Shown: positions 14,901 to 23,392 of the stretch, one piece after another
Position numbering within the stretch: the stretch's first letter is position 1
Layout: the number at the start of each line of letters is the position of its first letter
NCBI GenBank assembly: GCA_019239825.1
Contig: JAFAZK010000209.1
Location: forward strand, 1 to 43,496
Direction of reading: 5' to 3'
DNA from: Verrucomicrobiota bacterium
GTDB lineage: Bacteria > Verrucomicrobiota > Verrucomicrobiia > Chthoniobacterales > JAFAMB01
DNA length: 43,496 nt
Translations under genes and position numbers: made by a program
The notes under the pieces: model-generated
Database searches by the model: none
Seen by the model: the letters and a program-made list of their open reading frames with translations, nothing else
What the model was told of the DNA's origin: nothing

Positions 14901-15650
14901 TCAAAACAAACTCGTGACCTTTGGATCCGGCAGGCCCCAGGCCTGCCAGTGGGCCAGGTATTCGTCTCTCGGCAGGCAGACGTAACGAGGTTCGTCGGCT
15001 GCGCGCAACCATTTCACGAGGGTAACCAAATCCGGCTCGGCCATGGTTGTGCAACCCGCTGAAGGTCTTGCCGGTCCACGTCGAATGTGAAAGAAGATGG
15101 CGCTTCCAAATCCTGGTACCGGCGGATCAGAGTTATGTCGGACCTCGACCAGCCAGTGGTACGCGAAATCTCCCAATCGCATTTTAGCCTTGTTGTACCA
15201 GGGGGGTGGGTTGCCGGGATCGACCACCTTATGCTGGTTGTAATAAGGGCTGTGCAAGTCGTCGACCCAGGCATCTGCGGCGGTCACCGTGTGAAACGGG
15301 TAGTCTGCACCAGGTGGTAACGTATGATCGTAAGTATAAATGGTGCCGATTTTGAACACCCCGGCCGGGGCGCGGTTGTCTCGCTCGACCTTTTCGGGGC
15401 CTCCTCCTGAACCGACGATCTCGCCTCGACCCCAGGCCAAGCCATTCTTACCAAACAAAACTCTAATTGGCGGAGTCGATTGAGTCCAGGTATCACCGTT
15501 CTTCTGCAGAAGCTGCATTTGACCATTCATCGAGTTCCAATCGGGCGCGATACCAACAATCAGTTGTCGGACTGAAGGATCGAGACGATCTGCCGCCAAT
15601 GCCGAGTGCAGGGTGCACAGAAAAAATAAAACCGAAGCTAGCCGTTTCAC
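14901..15650 (-). CDS. Secreted L,D-transpeptidase family protein (YkuD catalytic domain)
   Basis: A GTG at 15650 gives 249 residues with a good signal peptide (KRLASVLFFLCTLHSALA); the longer frame to 15851 reads through the upstream repeat element and is rejected. The catalytic signature is at the C-terminal side: His in FFHIRRG and S-x-G-C in ARPSAGCTTM, the nucleophilic Cys. The surrounding GVFKIGTIYTYD and the DDLHSPYYNQHKVV region fit the COG3786-type murein L,D-transpeptidases. It would cross-link or edit peptidoglycan in the periplasm. Upstream lies a family A palindrome and then the M23 peptidase gene. Confidence 0.82.
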   Translation of the reverse strand: MKRLASVLFFLCTLHSALAADRLDPSVRQLIVGIAPDWNSMNGQMQLLQKNGDTWTQSTPPIRVLFGKNGLAWGRGEIVGSGGGPEKVERDNRAPAGVFKIGTIYTYDHTLPPGADYPFHTVTAADAWVDDLHSPYYNQHKVVDPGNPPPWYNKAKMRLGDFAYHWLVEVRHNSDPPVPGFGSAIFFHIRRGPARPSAGCTTMAEPDLVTLVKWLRAADEPRYVCLPRDEYLAHWQAWGLPDPKVTSLF

Positions 15651-15733
15651 GCGCCCGAGATTTTTAGGAGGGATTCGGGCGCAGAGCAAGTGGAACGATA
15701 GGGATGAGCTCCCGCTGACCCGGATCGACCCAG

Positions 15734-16013
15734 CCTGGAGGGGAGCCGCTTTTGACCATTGCGATACCCCAGGCATAATCGCGCCAAAAATCATGGCGCT
15801 GTCCAAAGTGATGCAGCAGGCGGCTCCCGCAAACGGCTCCTGATATCGCAACCATCAGGGGCTTGCTTTTCAGTTCGAACGCTCCAACGTCACCCGGACA
15901 ATTCAGGCGCTGAGACATTCGCGGGAGCCGCCTGCTACATCACTTTGCGTAGCGACGTAATTTGTCGCGTGATCATGCGGGCGGTCTGGCAGCGGTCAAA
16001 AGCGGCTTCCAGG
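15734..16013. repeat. Long nested palindrome, family A copy 1
   Basis: Outer arms: CCTGGAGGGGAGCCGCTTTT from 15734 and its mirror (GGTCAAAAGCGGCTTCCAGG, 15994-16013). Inner arms: 15808-15830 (GTGATGCAGCAGGCGGCTCC..) and 15921-15943 are inverted copies matching at 22 of 23 bases. Pairing can be followed a little outside the core (ATCGACC-type bases at 15724-15730 and 16021-16026). A GATGAGCTCCCGCT word like that at 8458 lies just upstream near 15703. Copy 2 is at 32992-33398. The gap 15651-16042 contains no gene. Confidence 0.85.
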
Positions 16014-16042
16014 CACTCGGTCGATGGCCGACCTAAGGCGAG

Positions 16043-17092
16043 TCACCGCTGCAGGCCGCAAACCAGGCTAATATACCGTTTTCCTTCCTCTGACAGAACA
16101 TAGTCCGATCCGTGGTTCCTGATTAATCCCCTGGTCTGCAGATGCTGAGGGAAAGGTGAAGAATGGACCCAGGTCAGGGTTGGCTGGGTCACATGTTCGC
16201 TGGAACCAGTGACTTTAAGTGGCAAGCCTGTCCGGTCGAAACTCATCTCACAGCTGGGGGCGTCCGGTTGTCCTTCCAAAAGCCAAGAATATCGATCGGT
16301 CAGATCCATTCGCGGCGAGATCGGAACCAGTACCTTGAACCAGGGTTCTCCCTGTTGAACGAAGGCAGCAACGGTCAGGCTTGGATTCTTTTGAAGCTCG
16401 AGATAAAACCGGCCGATATCGATACCGGCCAAATTGATTCCGTTGTAGATACCATGCCGGTTGATATCCGCGGCATGGTGCCCCGGGAACCAGTCCGAAA
16501 AGTGGGAGTTCAAAAGCAGATTCAGCTCCAGATGGACGTGGGCGCGCTCCCTGTCGATACCTTCTCCCGTATGACCCATGACCGCGATCGGCGAACCTTG
16601 ATTGACTGAGTCGCCGACATTGACGGTGATGCTGTTCAGATGAGCGTAAAGGCTGTAGTAAGGGAAACCGTCAAGATGATGCTCGATGACCACATACCGG
16701 CCGTAGTTCGAGCTTCCAGCGACAGGATTGGTGTAAACCACGGTTCCGTTGGCGATCGCATGGATGATATCTTCTGGCTCACCAGTAGGTCCTCGATGTA
16801 GGGGCCGGATATCGATTCCCTCGTGAAATCGGGTGTAGATGATTTGCGATCCGATGCGTCTTGGGTTCCGGACGAAACCGTATTGGCCACCTTCCCAGGC
16901 CTGGCTGATTTGGCCCTCGAAATCACGGTGAACATATTGATAGAACCCGGCGAAATCGCCGGTCAAAAGGCCGCCGTTCTCCGTTGGTAATATCAATTTC
17001 GGAGGTTCTGCGTTGGCCATGGTGCCTGCTAGGAGGAGCGAGATCGGTAAGGAGAGCAGCCTCGTTTGCAACTTAAAGGGCGTCCAAATCAT
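16043..17092 (-). CDS. Secreted M23-family (LytM-like) metallopeptidase
   Basis: A 349-residue protein with a signal peptide (LLSLPISLLLAGTMANA). The zinc-site pattern of M23 is present: first ligands in FHEGIDIRP (H-x-x-x-D) and the H-x-H motif in RAHVHLELNL; the fold words GTVVYTNPVAGSSNYGRYVVIEHH and YAHLNSITVNVGDSVNQG are typical. It should cut peptide cross-bridges in peptidoglycan. A further ~130 residues follow the catalytic domain, ending in a winged-helix-like stretch (LQTRGLIRNHG..YVLSEEGKRYISLV), which is uncommon. Monocistronic by spacing, reading away from the divergent lipoprotein gene. Confidence 0.87.
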   Translation of the reverse strand: MIWTPFKLQTRLLSLPISLLLAGTMANAEPPKLILPTENGGLLTGDFAGFYQYVHRDFEGQISQAWEGGQYGFVRNPRRIGSQIIYTRFHEGIDIRPLHRGPTGEPEDIIHAIANGTVVYTNPVAGSSNYGRYVVIEHHLDGFPYYSLYAHLNSITVNVGDSVNQGSPIAVMGHTGEGIDRERAHVHLELNLLLNSHFSDWFPGHHAADINRHGIYNGINLAGIDIGRFYLELQKNPSLTVAAFVQQGEPWFKVLVPISPRMDLTDRYSWLLEGQPDAPSCEMSFDRTGLPLKVTGSSEHVTQPTLTWVHSSPFPQHLQTRGLIRNHGSDYVLSEEGKRYISLVCGLQR

Positions 17093-17182
17093 ATTCCGTT
17101 CGGTGTATTGCGCTCCTTGGGAGCCACATGGTTATAGAGGATAGAATTTGCAACCGTGAAGCCCTTTCGCTAAACGGAGCAG

Positions 17183-17731
17183 ATGCATTTCCGCCTTAGG
17201 ACGTTAAGCCTACTGCTGATAGTCGCCTTCAGTGCCTGTTCTTCTCAGAAGATCTCTCGTTGGGTCCCGTTTGTAGGTCCGAAGCCCGAGCGTGCGGGGG
17301 CAGTCCCGAATGCTGCCAAGACTGAGAAAACCAATCCATTTGGTCCTATTACGGGAACCGTGGCTTACGGACTGGAAATGCGGGTAACGTTGTCGCCTGA
17401 TGAGATCAAACTCCCAGATACCAGGTCGTTTGAGGCTCGGATAGTCCTGATCAACCGAACGAAAAAGGCGGTGACGCTCTTATTCAACGATAGCCGCGAA
17501 TACGACTTCCTCCTGCAGGATGCGGGTGGGAAGAAACTCGTCCAGTGGACGGATGATCAGCCGGTGACGCAAACTCCGGCTTATGTGATCGTGAATCCCG
17601 GCGAACGATCCGAGTTTGTTGGCACCATCTCCACCCGGGACATGGTTGCTGGGCGCTCGTACACGCTTCAAGCGTCTATGATCGGTTACGCTAAGTTGAC
17701 GACAACGATCAACATCACGCCACAGAAATGA
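17183..17731 (+). CDS. Lipoprotein with BsuPI-like domain
   Basis: A 182-residue protein preceded by GGAG close to the ATG. The N-terminus has a lipoprotein signal (LSLLLIVAFSAC) with the lipobox Cys at about residue 19. After a linker rich in Pro, Ala and Lys comes a beta-rich domain (EMRVTLSPDEIKLPDTRSFEARIVLINRTKKAVTL..QWTDDQPVTQ) with the pattern of BsuPI (intracellular proteinase inhibitor-like) domains: x-L-x-L-x-N-x-x-x-x-x-V-x-L-x-F-x-x-S-x-x-Y-D-F. Probably on the outer-membrane inner face; function unknown. It is transcribed divergently from the M23 peptidase (90-bp gap). Confidence 0.72.
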   Translation: MHFRLRTLSLLLIVAFSACSSQKISRWVPFVGPKPERAGAVPNAAKTEKTNPFGPITGTVAYGLEMRVTLSPDEIKLPDTRSFEARIVLINRTKKAVTLLFNDSREYDFLLQDAGGKKLVQWTDDQPVTQTPAYVIVNPGERSEFVGTISTRDMVAGRSYTLQASMIGYAKLTTTINITPQK

Positions 17732-17860
17732 GGCGAACGGGCGTCTGATGCGCCGCTACTCCGGTAGGGTCGTGATTTTGGAACTTGCGCCCGGTTATTT
17801 GCACAGGCAAAGCCTTTCTCGCGCCGGCTCCCATTCGCCTTTTCGCCGATTCGCAGTTTC

Positions 17861-18595
17861 CTACCGCTTTCGCCACAAACTCGCCTGCGCTACGCTCCAT
17901 TGATACTTGCGGGCGTGCTCGCGGATCAGGAATGGCAGGTCTTTGGCGGAAACCAGGGCCAAATCAGGCTCTAGAATCTCCTGAATCCGGTTCAATGTCC
18001 TGACAGTGCGATGGGCCAGCCAGCTTTCACTCGGGGTGAACTCCTCGAGCCAAGTGTAAGGGGAAGCCAGGATCACGTGCCCATCCGCTCTCACCAACCG
18101 CTTAATTTCCCTTAACAACTCTGCCGGGCGAGGTACCCGGTCGATCAGGTTAGCTGCCAGAATCAGGTCAAAGGTCCCGAATTCCGGCGAAACCTGCAGG
18201 GCGTCTCCTACAAAGAACCGGCACTTGGAGCGGTCAATCTGAGGATCCAGCCTGCGAGTGACAGCCGTTGACCGCTGACCCTCCTCAAGAATCCGAATCT
18301 GTACTTCTCCAGCTTCTTGCATGGCTTGAGCTGCGGCAATGAATTGGCTGGAAAGGTCAATCCCGATAACATCGTCGGCCCAACGCGTCAGCTCAAAAGT
18401 CGACCGGCCAACAGCGCACCCAAGATCGAGCGCACGCGATACCCTCCCGATGCTAGGCAGAAAGTCACTGATGCAGCGAGATGGATAAAAAAGCGCGTCT
18501 TGGGGCCCGAAAGAATAGGGGAGTTGGTCCTCCGCTGTGCCGTAGTGAAACAGCAGATACTGGTTCAGCAGAAGATCTGTTTCGTAAATGTTCAC
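17861..18595 (-). CDS. OvoA C-terminal-like SAM methyltransferase (putative 4-mercaptohistidine N1-methyltransferase)
   Basis: A 244-residue class I methyltransferase from a GTG start. It matches the C-terminal domain of OvoA, the ovothiol synthase, over its length: NIYETDLLLNQYLLFHYG at the start, ALDLGCAVGRSTFEL (SAM-binding motif I), VIGIDLSSQFIAAA, LAANLIDRVP, SPYTWLEEFTP and IREHARKYQWSVAQASLW at the end. In full-length OvoA this domain methylates 5-thiohistidine; here it is alone. The N-terminal sulfoxide synthase part is absent from the window, so either it is encoded elsewhere or the enzyme methylates something else. 157 bp with a hairpin separate it from the next upstream gene. Confidence 0.85.
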   Translation of the reverse strand: MNIYETDLLLNQYLLFHYGTAEDQLPYSFGPQDALFYPSRCISDFLPSIGRVSRALDLGCAVGRSTFELTRWADDVIGIDLSSQFIAAAQAMQEAGEVQIRILEEGQRSTAVTRRLDPQIDRSKCRFFVGDALQVSPEFGTFDLILAANLIDRVPRPAELLREIKRLVRADGHVILASPYTWLEEFTPSESWLAHRTVRTLNRIQEILEPDLALVSAKDLPFLIREHARKYQWSVAQASLWRKR

Positions 18596-18695
18596 GGCTC
18601 GATGGTTAGCTGTTTAAATGGAGTCGGGTTTCGTTGCGACACTGGATAGGTGGAGCGTACGGGCGGGCCTCATAGATCCCATGAGTCCTAACAGC

Positions 18696-18728
18696 GAAGC
18701 CGTGCGCCAGTTGATGCCGCACGGCTTC
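18696..18728. terminator. Hairpin between M29-like and methyltransferase genes
   Basis: GAAGCCGTGCG (18696-18706) pairs perfectly with CGCACGGCTTC (18718-18728) over an 11-base loop, 25 bp beyond the stop of the minus-strand M29-like gene. There is no T-run, so it may be a Rho-type barrier or processing site instead of a classic terminator. Confidence 0.55.
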
Positions 18729-18752
18729 CAAAAACGGCTCGCTGACAATGCC

Positions 18753-19916
18753 TTAGCTCAGCAGTCCGGCCATGTACGGAGCGGGAACGAAGTCCTCAAT
18801 CAGGATCTCGGTTTTCCCGTTACGGCGCATTCGCACCTGGGACACGTTCACCTCTGGCGTCTTGTGAGGCGCGAACAGGATGTCGTCATGCGTGGCGTTC
18901 TTCTGATTCGAGAATTTGTCTGGAGTCAGATGCCCGCCGAGGTGATCGCTGCGGCCAGTCGCCACATGCAAGGTTCCCAGAATTTTCTCATCCTGAATGT
19001 CACGTCCTGAGACTGGCAGAAGCTGCGTTCCGAAACCAAGCTCGCCGAGTTCTCCGGTTACGGGATCGGAACTCAGCTTTTGTTTGTGCTCTTCTACGGT
19101 TTTGGCGTTTCCGCGGATTAATTTGGCGTCGACGATACGTCCTTGATCAACGGTCATCAGGCCGAGTGTTCCGTCCTCATATTTTAACGGAAACTCGCCT
19201 GAAGCGCTCGTAGGAACGAAGTAAATTTCTCCAGCGGGAAGATTGGCGATGTCTGGCCCCCCGCGACAAAGACCATGGCTCTTCTGTGCCTCTTGTTGGC
19301 TCAAATCCAAATGCAAGGTGGCCGTCGATCCTGCCACCACGAAGTCGATTTCTACCCAATCAGCCTTTGTCATTCCCAATCGCAGTTTTTCAGCATTTTG
19401 GCTGACCTCGTCATAGTCGACCGCTAACCCGGACTGAAGAATGATCTGGTTGAGGCCGTGTAGGGTGGCGCCGCGGAACCCATACTTCTTAGCGAAAGCC
19501 GTCAAAGGCGCCGTTGCGGAATAGGTCGAGATGCAAAGGATAAGATTGTAGTTTGGGTAGATGTCTCGTTCCAAACTAAGCTCTTTTCCATCGGTCGAAA
19601 CCGCAAGATCCGGAAGATCAAGATTACTGCCACCGGTGATCTTGTAAGCAAAAAAATCTCCGCCGGTTAGTCCGAGCTCTTTAAGGACGCGATTCTTTAG
19701 ATCTTGATAGAAAACTTCGTAAGCGTGCCGCTGGATCGTCAAATCCGGATTTTTCAGGAACGCGAAGTCCTTAACCTGATGAGGATCTTCGAGGTCGATT
19801 AGGATAGCTACTTTTTCGCCGGCCTTAGGATTGAACACTGTTCTGAGAAGGCGAGCTAAGCTGAACGGCGGAAACGTATCCGGCACCGTGAGAGATGCTG
19901 CTGTTAAGGTGGACAT
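18753..19916 (-). CDS. M29-like aminopeptidase homologue
   Basis: A 387-residue protein from an ATG at 19916; a GTG at 19952 would add 12 residues. The C-terminal half has the order of motifs known from M29 (thermophilic leucyl) aminopeptidases: PAGEIYFVPTSASGE (Glu ligand in the GE-x-x-x-x-P loop), ELGFGTQ (Glu), GTLHVATG (His) and ATHDDIL (His/Asp). The N-terminal half (LLRTVFNPKAGEKVAILIDLED..) is like the nucleotide-binding-style domain of that family. Sequence around the motifs is diverged, so activity on peptides is likely but not certain. It lies downstream of a LysR gene on the same strand. Confidence 0.65.
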   Translation of the reverse strand: MSTLTAASLTVPDTFPPFSLARLLRTVFNPKAGEKVAILIDLEDPHQVKDFAFLKNPDLTIQRHAYEVFYQDLKNRVLKELGLTGGDFFAYKITGGSNLDLPDLAVSTDGKELSLERDIYPNYNLILCISTYSATAPLTAFAKKYGFRGATLHGLNQIILQSGLAVDYDEVSQNAEKLRLGMTKADWVEIDFVVAGSTATLHLDLSQQEAQKSHGLCRGGPDIANLPAGEIYFVPTSASGEFPLKYEDGTLGLMTVDQGRIVDAKLIRGNAKTVEEHKQKLSSDPVTGELGELGFGTQLLPVSGRDIQDEKILGTLHVATGRSDHLGGHLTPDKFSNQKNATHDDILFAPHKTPEVNVSQVRMRRNGKTEILIEDFVPAPYMAGLLS

Positions 19917-20213
19917 AATGAGAGCGTTTCTGTTTCTATTTTGGTTACACACGCTGCAAACCCTGCGTAGCGCAAGATGATTCTCAGCATCCAGAATTAA
20001 ACATTTCCGGAGCCCGTGCGTGTGTTTGGCATACTAGGATGGTCACTGTCAGCCTTATGTCAGGAGAGTTGAGGGTCAGAGATTTATTCCTAGGCTATCG
20101 GGGCGCTCCGCGTGCAGGCGCCCGACAAACAGAGGAACACTCTTTGGGATCTACGGATCCCGTTCGTGCGACGTCCGCCGGCTACCGAAAATTGTCGGGC
20201 GCTCGGGCAGCGT
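19917..20213. other. Spacer with inverted repeats downstream of the LysR gene
   Basis: No gene is seen. GCGCCCGACAA (20118-20128) is mirrored exactly by TTGTCGGGCGC (20192-20202), with the small palindrome GGGATCTACGGATCCC (20146-20161) between them. On the minus strand this follows the LysR stop and precedes the M29-like gene, so it could end LysR transcription or be a leader structure. Confidence 0.45.
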
Positions 20214-21119
20214 CTACATCTGGCTCCGTCCCGTTTTTCGCTTTTCTGGCACAGCAAGCTGCGTCTGAGCCTCTTTGCGGATCTCTGCCAGGAAAAGGCC
20301 GGGTAGCACTGCCAGAGGCTCTTGCCAAAAAGCCGCGATTTTCACGCGCGGGAAATCATCGAGATCGATGGCCTGAAGTCTGGGTCCGAACTCGAGGCCG
20401 GGGGCGCGTACCGATAGACCGACCCCGTAGCCGGCAGCCGCATAGGTCAGTACCATTTCCAACGTCGAGAGTTCGATATTGATTTCCCAAGGTGGACCAT
20501 ATTGTCGAAGGCCGTCTTGAAATGTCCGGTAGAGGGCAGAGTTGGCCGGCACAGAGATCAGCGGGAGAGCCCGTTGCGCTAAGATCTCCTTGGCCTTTTT
20601 GGGCTTAGCATCCAAAGCAACGAGCAGAACCAGAGGGAGTTCGGCAAGCACCTCGGTTTGAATGCCGCTGGGCGGCTTGGTGTAGAGTTCGGTCACCGCC
20701 AGGTGAACTTCCTGCGTCAAAAGGTAGTCTTCGGCCATGGATTGGTCCGCCTCACGCAAGATCAGCTTTAGTTCGGGGATGTGCTGTTTGACCCGGTCCA
20801 GGAGCCGCGGGCCGAACTCTCGCAATAGCGCGGTCGAGGCAGCCAGACGGAGCTCTTTGTTTTGGTGTCCCCTGAGCTCTCCCGAAACCATCTCGAGGTT
20901 CTCGAAAAATGGTTGGATAAAGCGAAACAGACGCTCTCCGGCAGGCGTCAAGGAGAAGGGTCTTCGGTGGAACAGTTTCTGGCCCAAATATTCTTCGAGC
21001 TGCAGAATCTGGCCGCTTACCGCCGGTTGCTGTATGCCATAAGGCATATGCCGAACCGCTGAGCTGATCCCGCCATGCTTAGCAACATAGAAAAAGAGCT
21101 CTAAATGGTGGACATTCAC
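20214..21119 (-). CDS. LysR-family transcriptional regulator
   Basis: From a GTG at 21119 (VNVHHLELFFYVAKHGGISSAVR) the protein is 301 residues, the usual LysR size; the frame open to 21170 starts with TTG and adds atypical residues. The N-terminal winged helix-turn-helix (ISSAVRHMPYGIQQPAVSGQILQLEEYLGQKLFHR) is followed by the two-lobed substrate-binding domain (ELRLAASTALLREFGPRLL..). Effector unknown. The gene is divergent from aroC (302-bp gap) and upstream of the M29-like gene; either could be a target. The C-terminal tail is rich in Lys and Arg. Confidence 0.9.
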   Translation of the reverse strand: MNVHHLELFFYVAKHGGISSAVRHMPYGIQQPAVSGQILQLEEYLGQKLFHRRPFSLTPAGERLFRFIQPFFENLEMVSGELRGHQNKELRLAASTALLREFGPRLLDRVKQHIPELKLILREADQSMAEDYLLTQEVHLAVTELYTKPPSGIQTEVLAELPLVLLVALDAKPKKAKEILAQRALPLISVPANSALYRTFQDGLRQYGPPWEINIELSTLEMVLTYAAAGYGVGLSVRAPGLEFGPRLQAIDLDDFPRVKIAAFWQEPLAVLPGLFLAEIRKEAQTQLAVPEKRKTGRSQM

Positions 21120-21421
21120 GTGAGGATTAAGGCGGTATTCGGTGCGGTTACTGTTTCTGGCCGGTAACAACGCGGCGCGCGAGTAAAAAGAGGAGCGAGG
21201 AGGTAGAATCTAGGAGCTAGAAGGCCTGCCGGACCTGAGCGGAAGCAATAATCGCTCAGCGCAAGCTTTGAGCAAGTCCACAACCTCCACGCAGTCTACT
21301 ACGTCCACTTCTTTCCACTTACTACGCGCCGCCCAATCGCCGATTCGTCCTGTCGCTCGTCGCTCCCGCATAGACTTGACTTCAATAGACGCTTATATAG
21401 ATGCAGAGCTTCAGTAGCGAC
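21120..21421. other. Divergent lysR/aroC spacer with degenerate repeats
   Basis: Contains short repeated words in two patches: AGGAGCGAGGAGG..TAGGAGCTAG (21190-21220) and CTACTACGTCCACTT..CCACTTACTACG (21294-21329). A TTGACT near 21374 and TATATA near 21394 resemble promoter boxes but the spacing (14 bp) is too short for a confident sigma-70 call. Confidence 0.35.
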
Positions 21422-22507
21422 ATGTCTTCTCAGTTTGGCGTTCTATTTCGGGTGATGACCTGGGGCGAGTCCCATGGGGGCGGAGTCGGTGTTGTAATCG
21501 ATGGCTGTCCGCCGAGAATCGCGATCTCGGAAGAGGATATACAGGTGGAATTGGATCGGCGACGACCCGGTCAGAGCGAGATCGTGACTCCGCGAAAGGA
21601 AGCCGACCGGTGCGAGATCTTGTCCGGGCTATTTGAGGGTAAGACCCTGGGCACGCCGATTTCAATCGTGGTCCGCAATCAGGATGCCCGTCCGGAAGCT
21701 TATAAGGAGATGGAAAGCGCTTATCGGCCTTCGCATGCGGACTTTACCTATCAAGCAAAGTTCGGCATCCGAAACTGGCAGGGAGGCGGTCGAGCATCTG
21801 CCCGCGAAACAATCGGACGAGTGGCAGCGGCAGCAGTAGCCCGCAAAGTGTTAGCGCAAGCTATCCCTGGATTCGACATCGTGGCTTACGTCCGCCAGAT
21901 CCATGCTCTTGAAGCCGAGATCGATTCACGCACGGTGACGCTTCAGGAAGTCGAAAGTTCTATTGTCAGGTGTCCGCACCCAGACACAGCCGCAAAGATG
22001 ATCGAACTGATCCAGACGATGCGCAAAGAAGGGAACTCAGTCGGCGGTATCGTCGAATGCGTGATCCGCGGTGTTCCGCCTGGGCTGGGTGAACCGGTCT
22101 TTGACAAACTGGAGGCTGATATAGGGAAGGCGTTACTGAGTCTGCCTGCCGCGAAAGGTATTGAGTTTGGATCCGGATTCGCCGGGACGAGGATGACGGG
22201 AGCCGAACACAATGACCCTTTTGAGATAAAGAGCGGCCAGGTACGCACGAAGTCTAATCACTCTGGCGGCATACAAGGCGGAATCAGTAACGGCGAAGAC
22301 ATCGTTTTTCGGGTCGCTTTCAAACCGACGGCCACGATTTTGCGTCCTCAGGCCACGGTGAACATGGCTGGGGAATCTGTCGAATTGGCTGCCCGCGGGC
22401 GCCATGACCCGTGTGTTCTTCCCCGAGCGGTGCCCATCGTCGAAGCGATGGCCCTGCTGGTTGTCTGTGATCACTGGCTACGACATCGGGCTCAGAATTC
22501 GCTTTGA
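21422..22507 (+). CDS. aroC: Chorismate synthase
   Basis: A 361-residue FMN-dependent enzyme turning EPSP into chorismate, the last common step to aromatic amino acids. Signatures: [27 protein letters not shown] at the start, [50 protein letters not shown] and [12 protein letters not shown]. An ATG seven codons upstream (21401) is possible; I chose 21422 because family members begin with a few residues before FG-x-L-F-R. It is followed 6 bp later by cvpA and then gatB, all on the plus strand, so the three may be one transcript. Neither start has a clear ribosome binding site. Confidence 0.95.
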   Translation: MSSQFGVLFRVMTWGESHGGGVGVVIDGCPPRIAISEEDIQVELDRRRPGQSEIVTPRKEADRCEILSGLFEGKTLGTPISIVVRNQDARPEAYKEMESAYRPSHADFTYQAKFGIRNWQGGGRASARETIGRVAAAAVARKVLAQAIPGFDIVAYVRQIHALEAEIDSRTVTLQEVESSIVRCPHPDTAAKMIELIQTMRKEGNSVGGIVECVIRGVPPGLGEPVFDKLEADIGKALLSLPAAKGIEFGSGFAGTRMTGAEHNDPFEIKSGQVRTKSNHSGGIQGGISNGEDIVFRVAFKPTATILRPQATVNMAGESVELAARGRHDPCVLPRAVPIVEAMALLVVCDHWLRHRAQNSL

Positions 22508-22513
22508 TGGGTC

Positions 22514-23344
22514 ATGACCGGCGGTTCAGTCGAGGCTTCCCAGCAATGGCAAGGAGGATTGCTCGTTGTTTTTGCTGTCTGCATAGCCTACTCGACGATC
22601 CGCGGTAGTTTCCGCGGACTCTTGCTTCAACTTGTGACTCCGATGGCGGTCGCCGTCTCCGTTGTAATCGTCTATTTCTTGGCGGACTCGGCTCTCCATG
22701 TGTTCGGGATGAGTTCTGCCACGATTTCTCCCGGCGGCCTCATGCTGGCGCGCGTGTTCCTGGGTATCCTTTCCTTTTACTTGATAATGCTAGCCAGCGG
22801 GTTCCTGTTCCGCAGAACTCGGGACTACGATTTGACAGTCTCCCGCTTGATTTCTGGCGTTGGCGGAGCGTTTCTCGGATTCATCTACGGGCTCGTTTCA
22901 GTTTGGTTCCTAATGATTTTCATCCATGTGATCGGACGAGTCGCCGAAAACGAAGTGACGCTGCAAACCAGTCGCGGCATATCTCCCGCCCCGGTGATCT
23001 CAACGTTAGCCAGAGCCAAGGCATCCCTTGACTCGGGATGGTTGGGAGAGGTAAGCCATTTACTCGATCCAGTTCCAGGCTCGGTTTACGATGCTATCGA
23101 CCGTTGGAGCTCACTTCTGTCGCGCCCGGATGCGGTTAATCAACTGCTGGCGGATCCAGTATTCAAGCCATTGAGCAGCGATCCAACCTTTCGAGCGCTG
23201 GCCAATGATCCTGAGCTCTTGAGTTCGATTGAGAAGGGCGATCTGCTTGGCGTGGTAACCAACCCCAAGCTGGTCCAGTTCTTTACTAACGGTGAGGTCC
23301 GGCAGGAGTTGGTGGGTAAACAGTGGAAAGGGACAAGGCGTTAG
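22514..23344 (+). CDS. CvpA-family membrane protein
   Basis: A 276-residue protein with four hydrophobic segments in the first ~150 residues (LLVVFAVCIAYSTIRGSFRGLLLQLVTPMAV, VVIVYFLADSAL, VFLGILSFYLIMLASGFLF, GVGGAFLGFIYGLVSVWFLMIF). The pattern small segment - R-G-x-x-R-G - and a later G-x-x-G-x-x-G-F-x-x-G-x helix is that of CvpA/colicin V production proteins. The C-terminal ~120 residues are soluble and contain repeated DP-x-x-x-x-L words (LLADPVFKPLSSDPTFRALANDPELL). Exact function of CvpA in cells is unsettled; envelope stress roles are known elsewhere. 6 bp after aroC. Confidence 0.78.
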   Translation: MTGGSVEASQQWQGGLLVVFAVCIAYSTIRGSFRGLLLQLVTPMAVAVSVVIVYFLADSALHVFGMSSATISPGGLMLARVFLGILSFYLIMLASGFLFRRTRDYDLTVSRLISGVGGAFLGFIYGLVSVWFLMIFIHVIGRVAENEVTLQTSRGISPAPVISTLARAKASLDSGWLGEVSHLLDPVPGSVYDAIDRWSSLLSRPDAVNQLLADPVFKPLSSDPTFRALANDPELLSSIEKGDLLGVVTNPKLVQFFTNGEVRQELVGKQWKGTRR

Positions 23345-23392
23345 GTAGACTTCAGCCTTCCGGCTAAAATCTAGGCGGGGACTTATCCGAAT

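Noticed and set aside
14530..15054. Minus-strand ORF of 174 codons between cbiX and the L,D-transpeptidase
   Set aside because: It reads out of frame through the end of the transpeptidase gene and through a family B repeat, and its protein is Arg/Pro/Ser-rich without recognisable domains.
21374..21399. TTGACT and TATATA as an aroC promoter
   Set aside because: The spacing of 14 bp is too short for a normal sigma-70 promoter, so no confident call was made.
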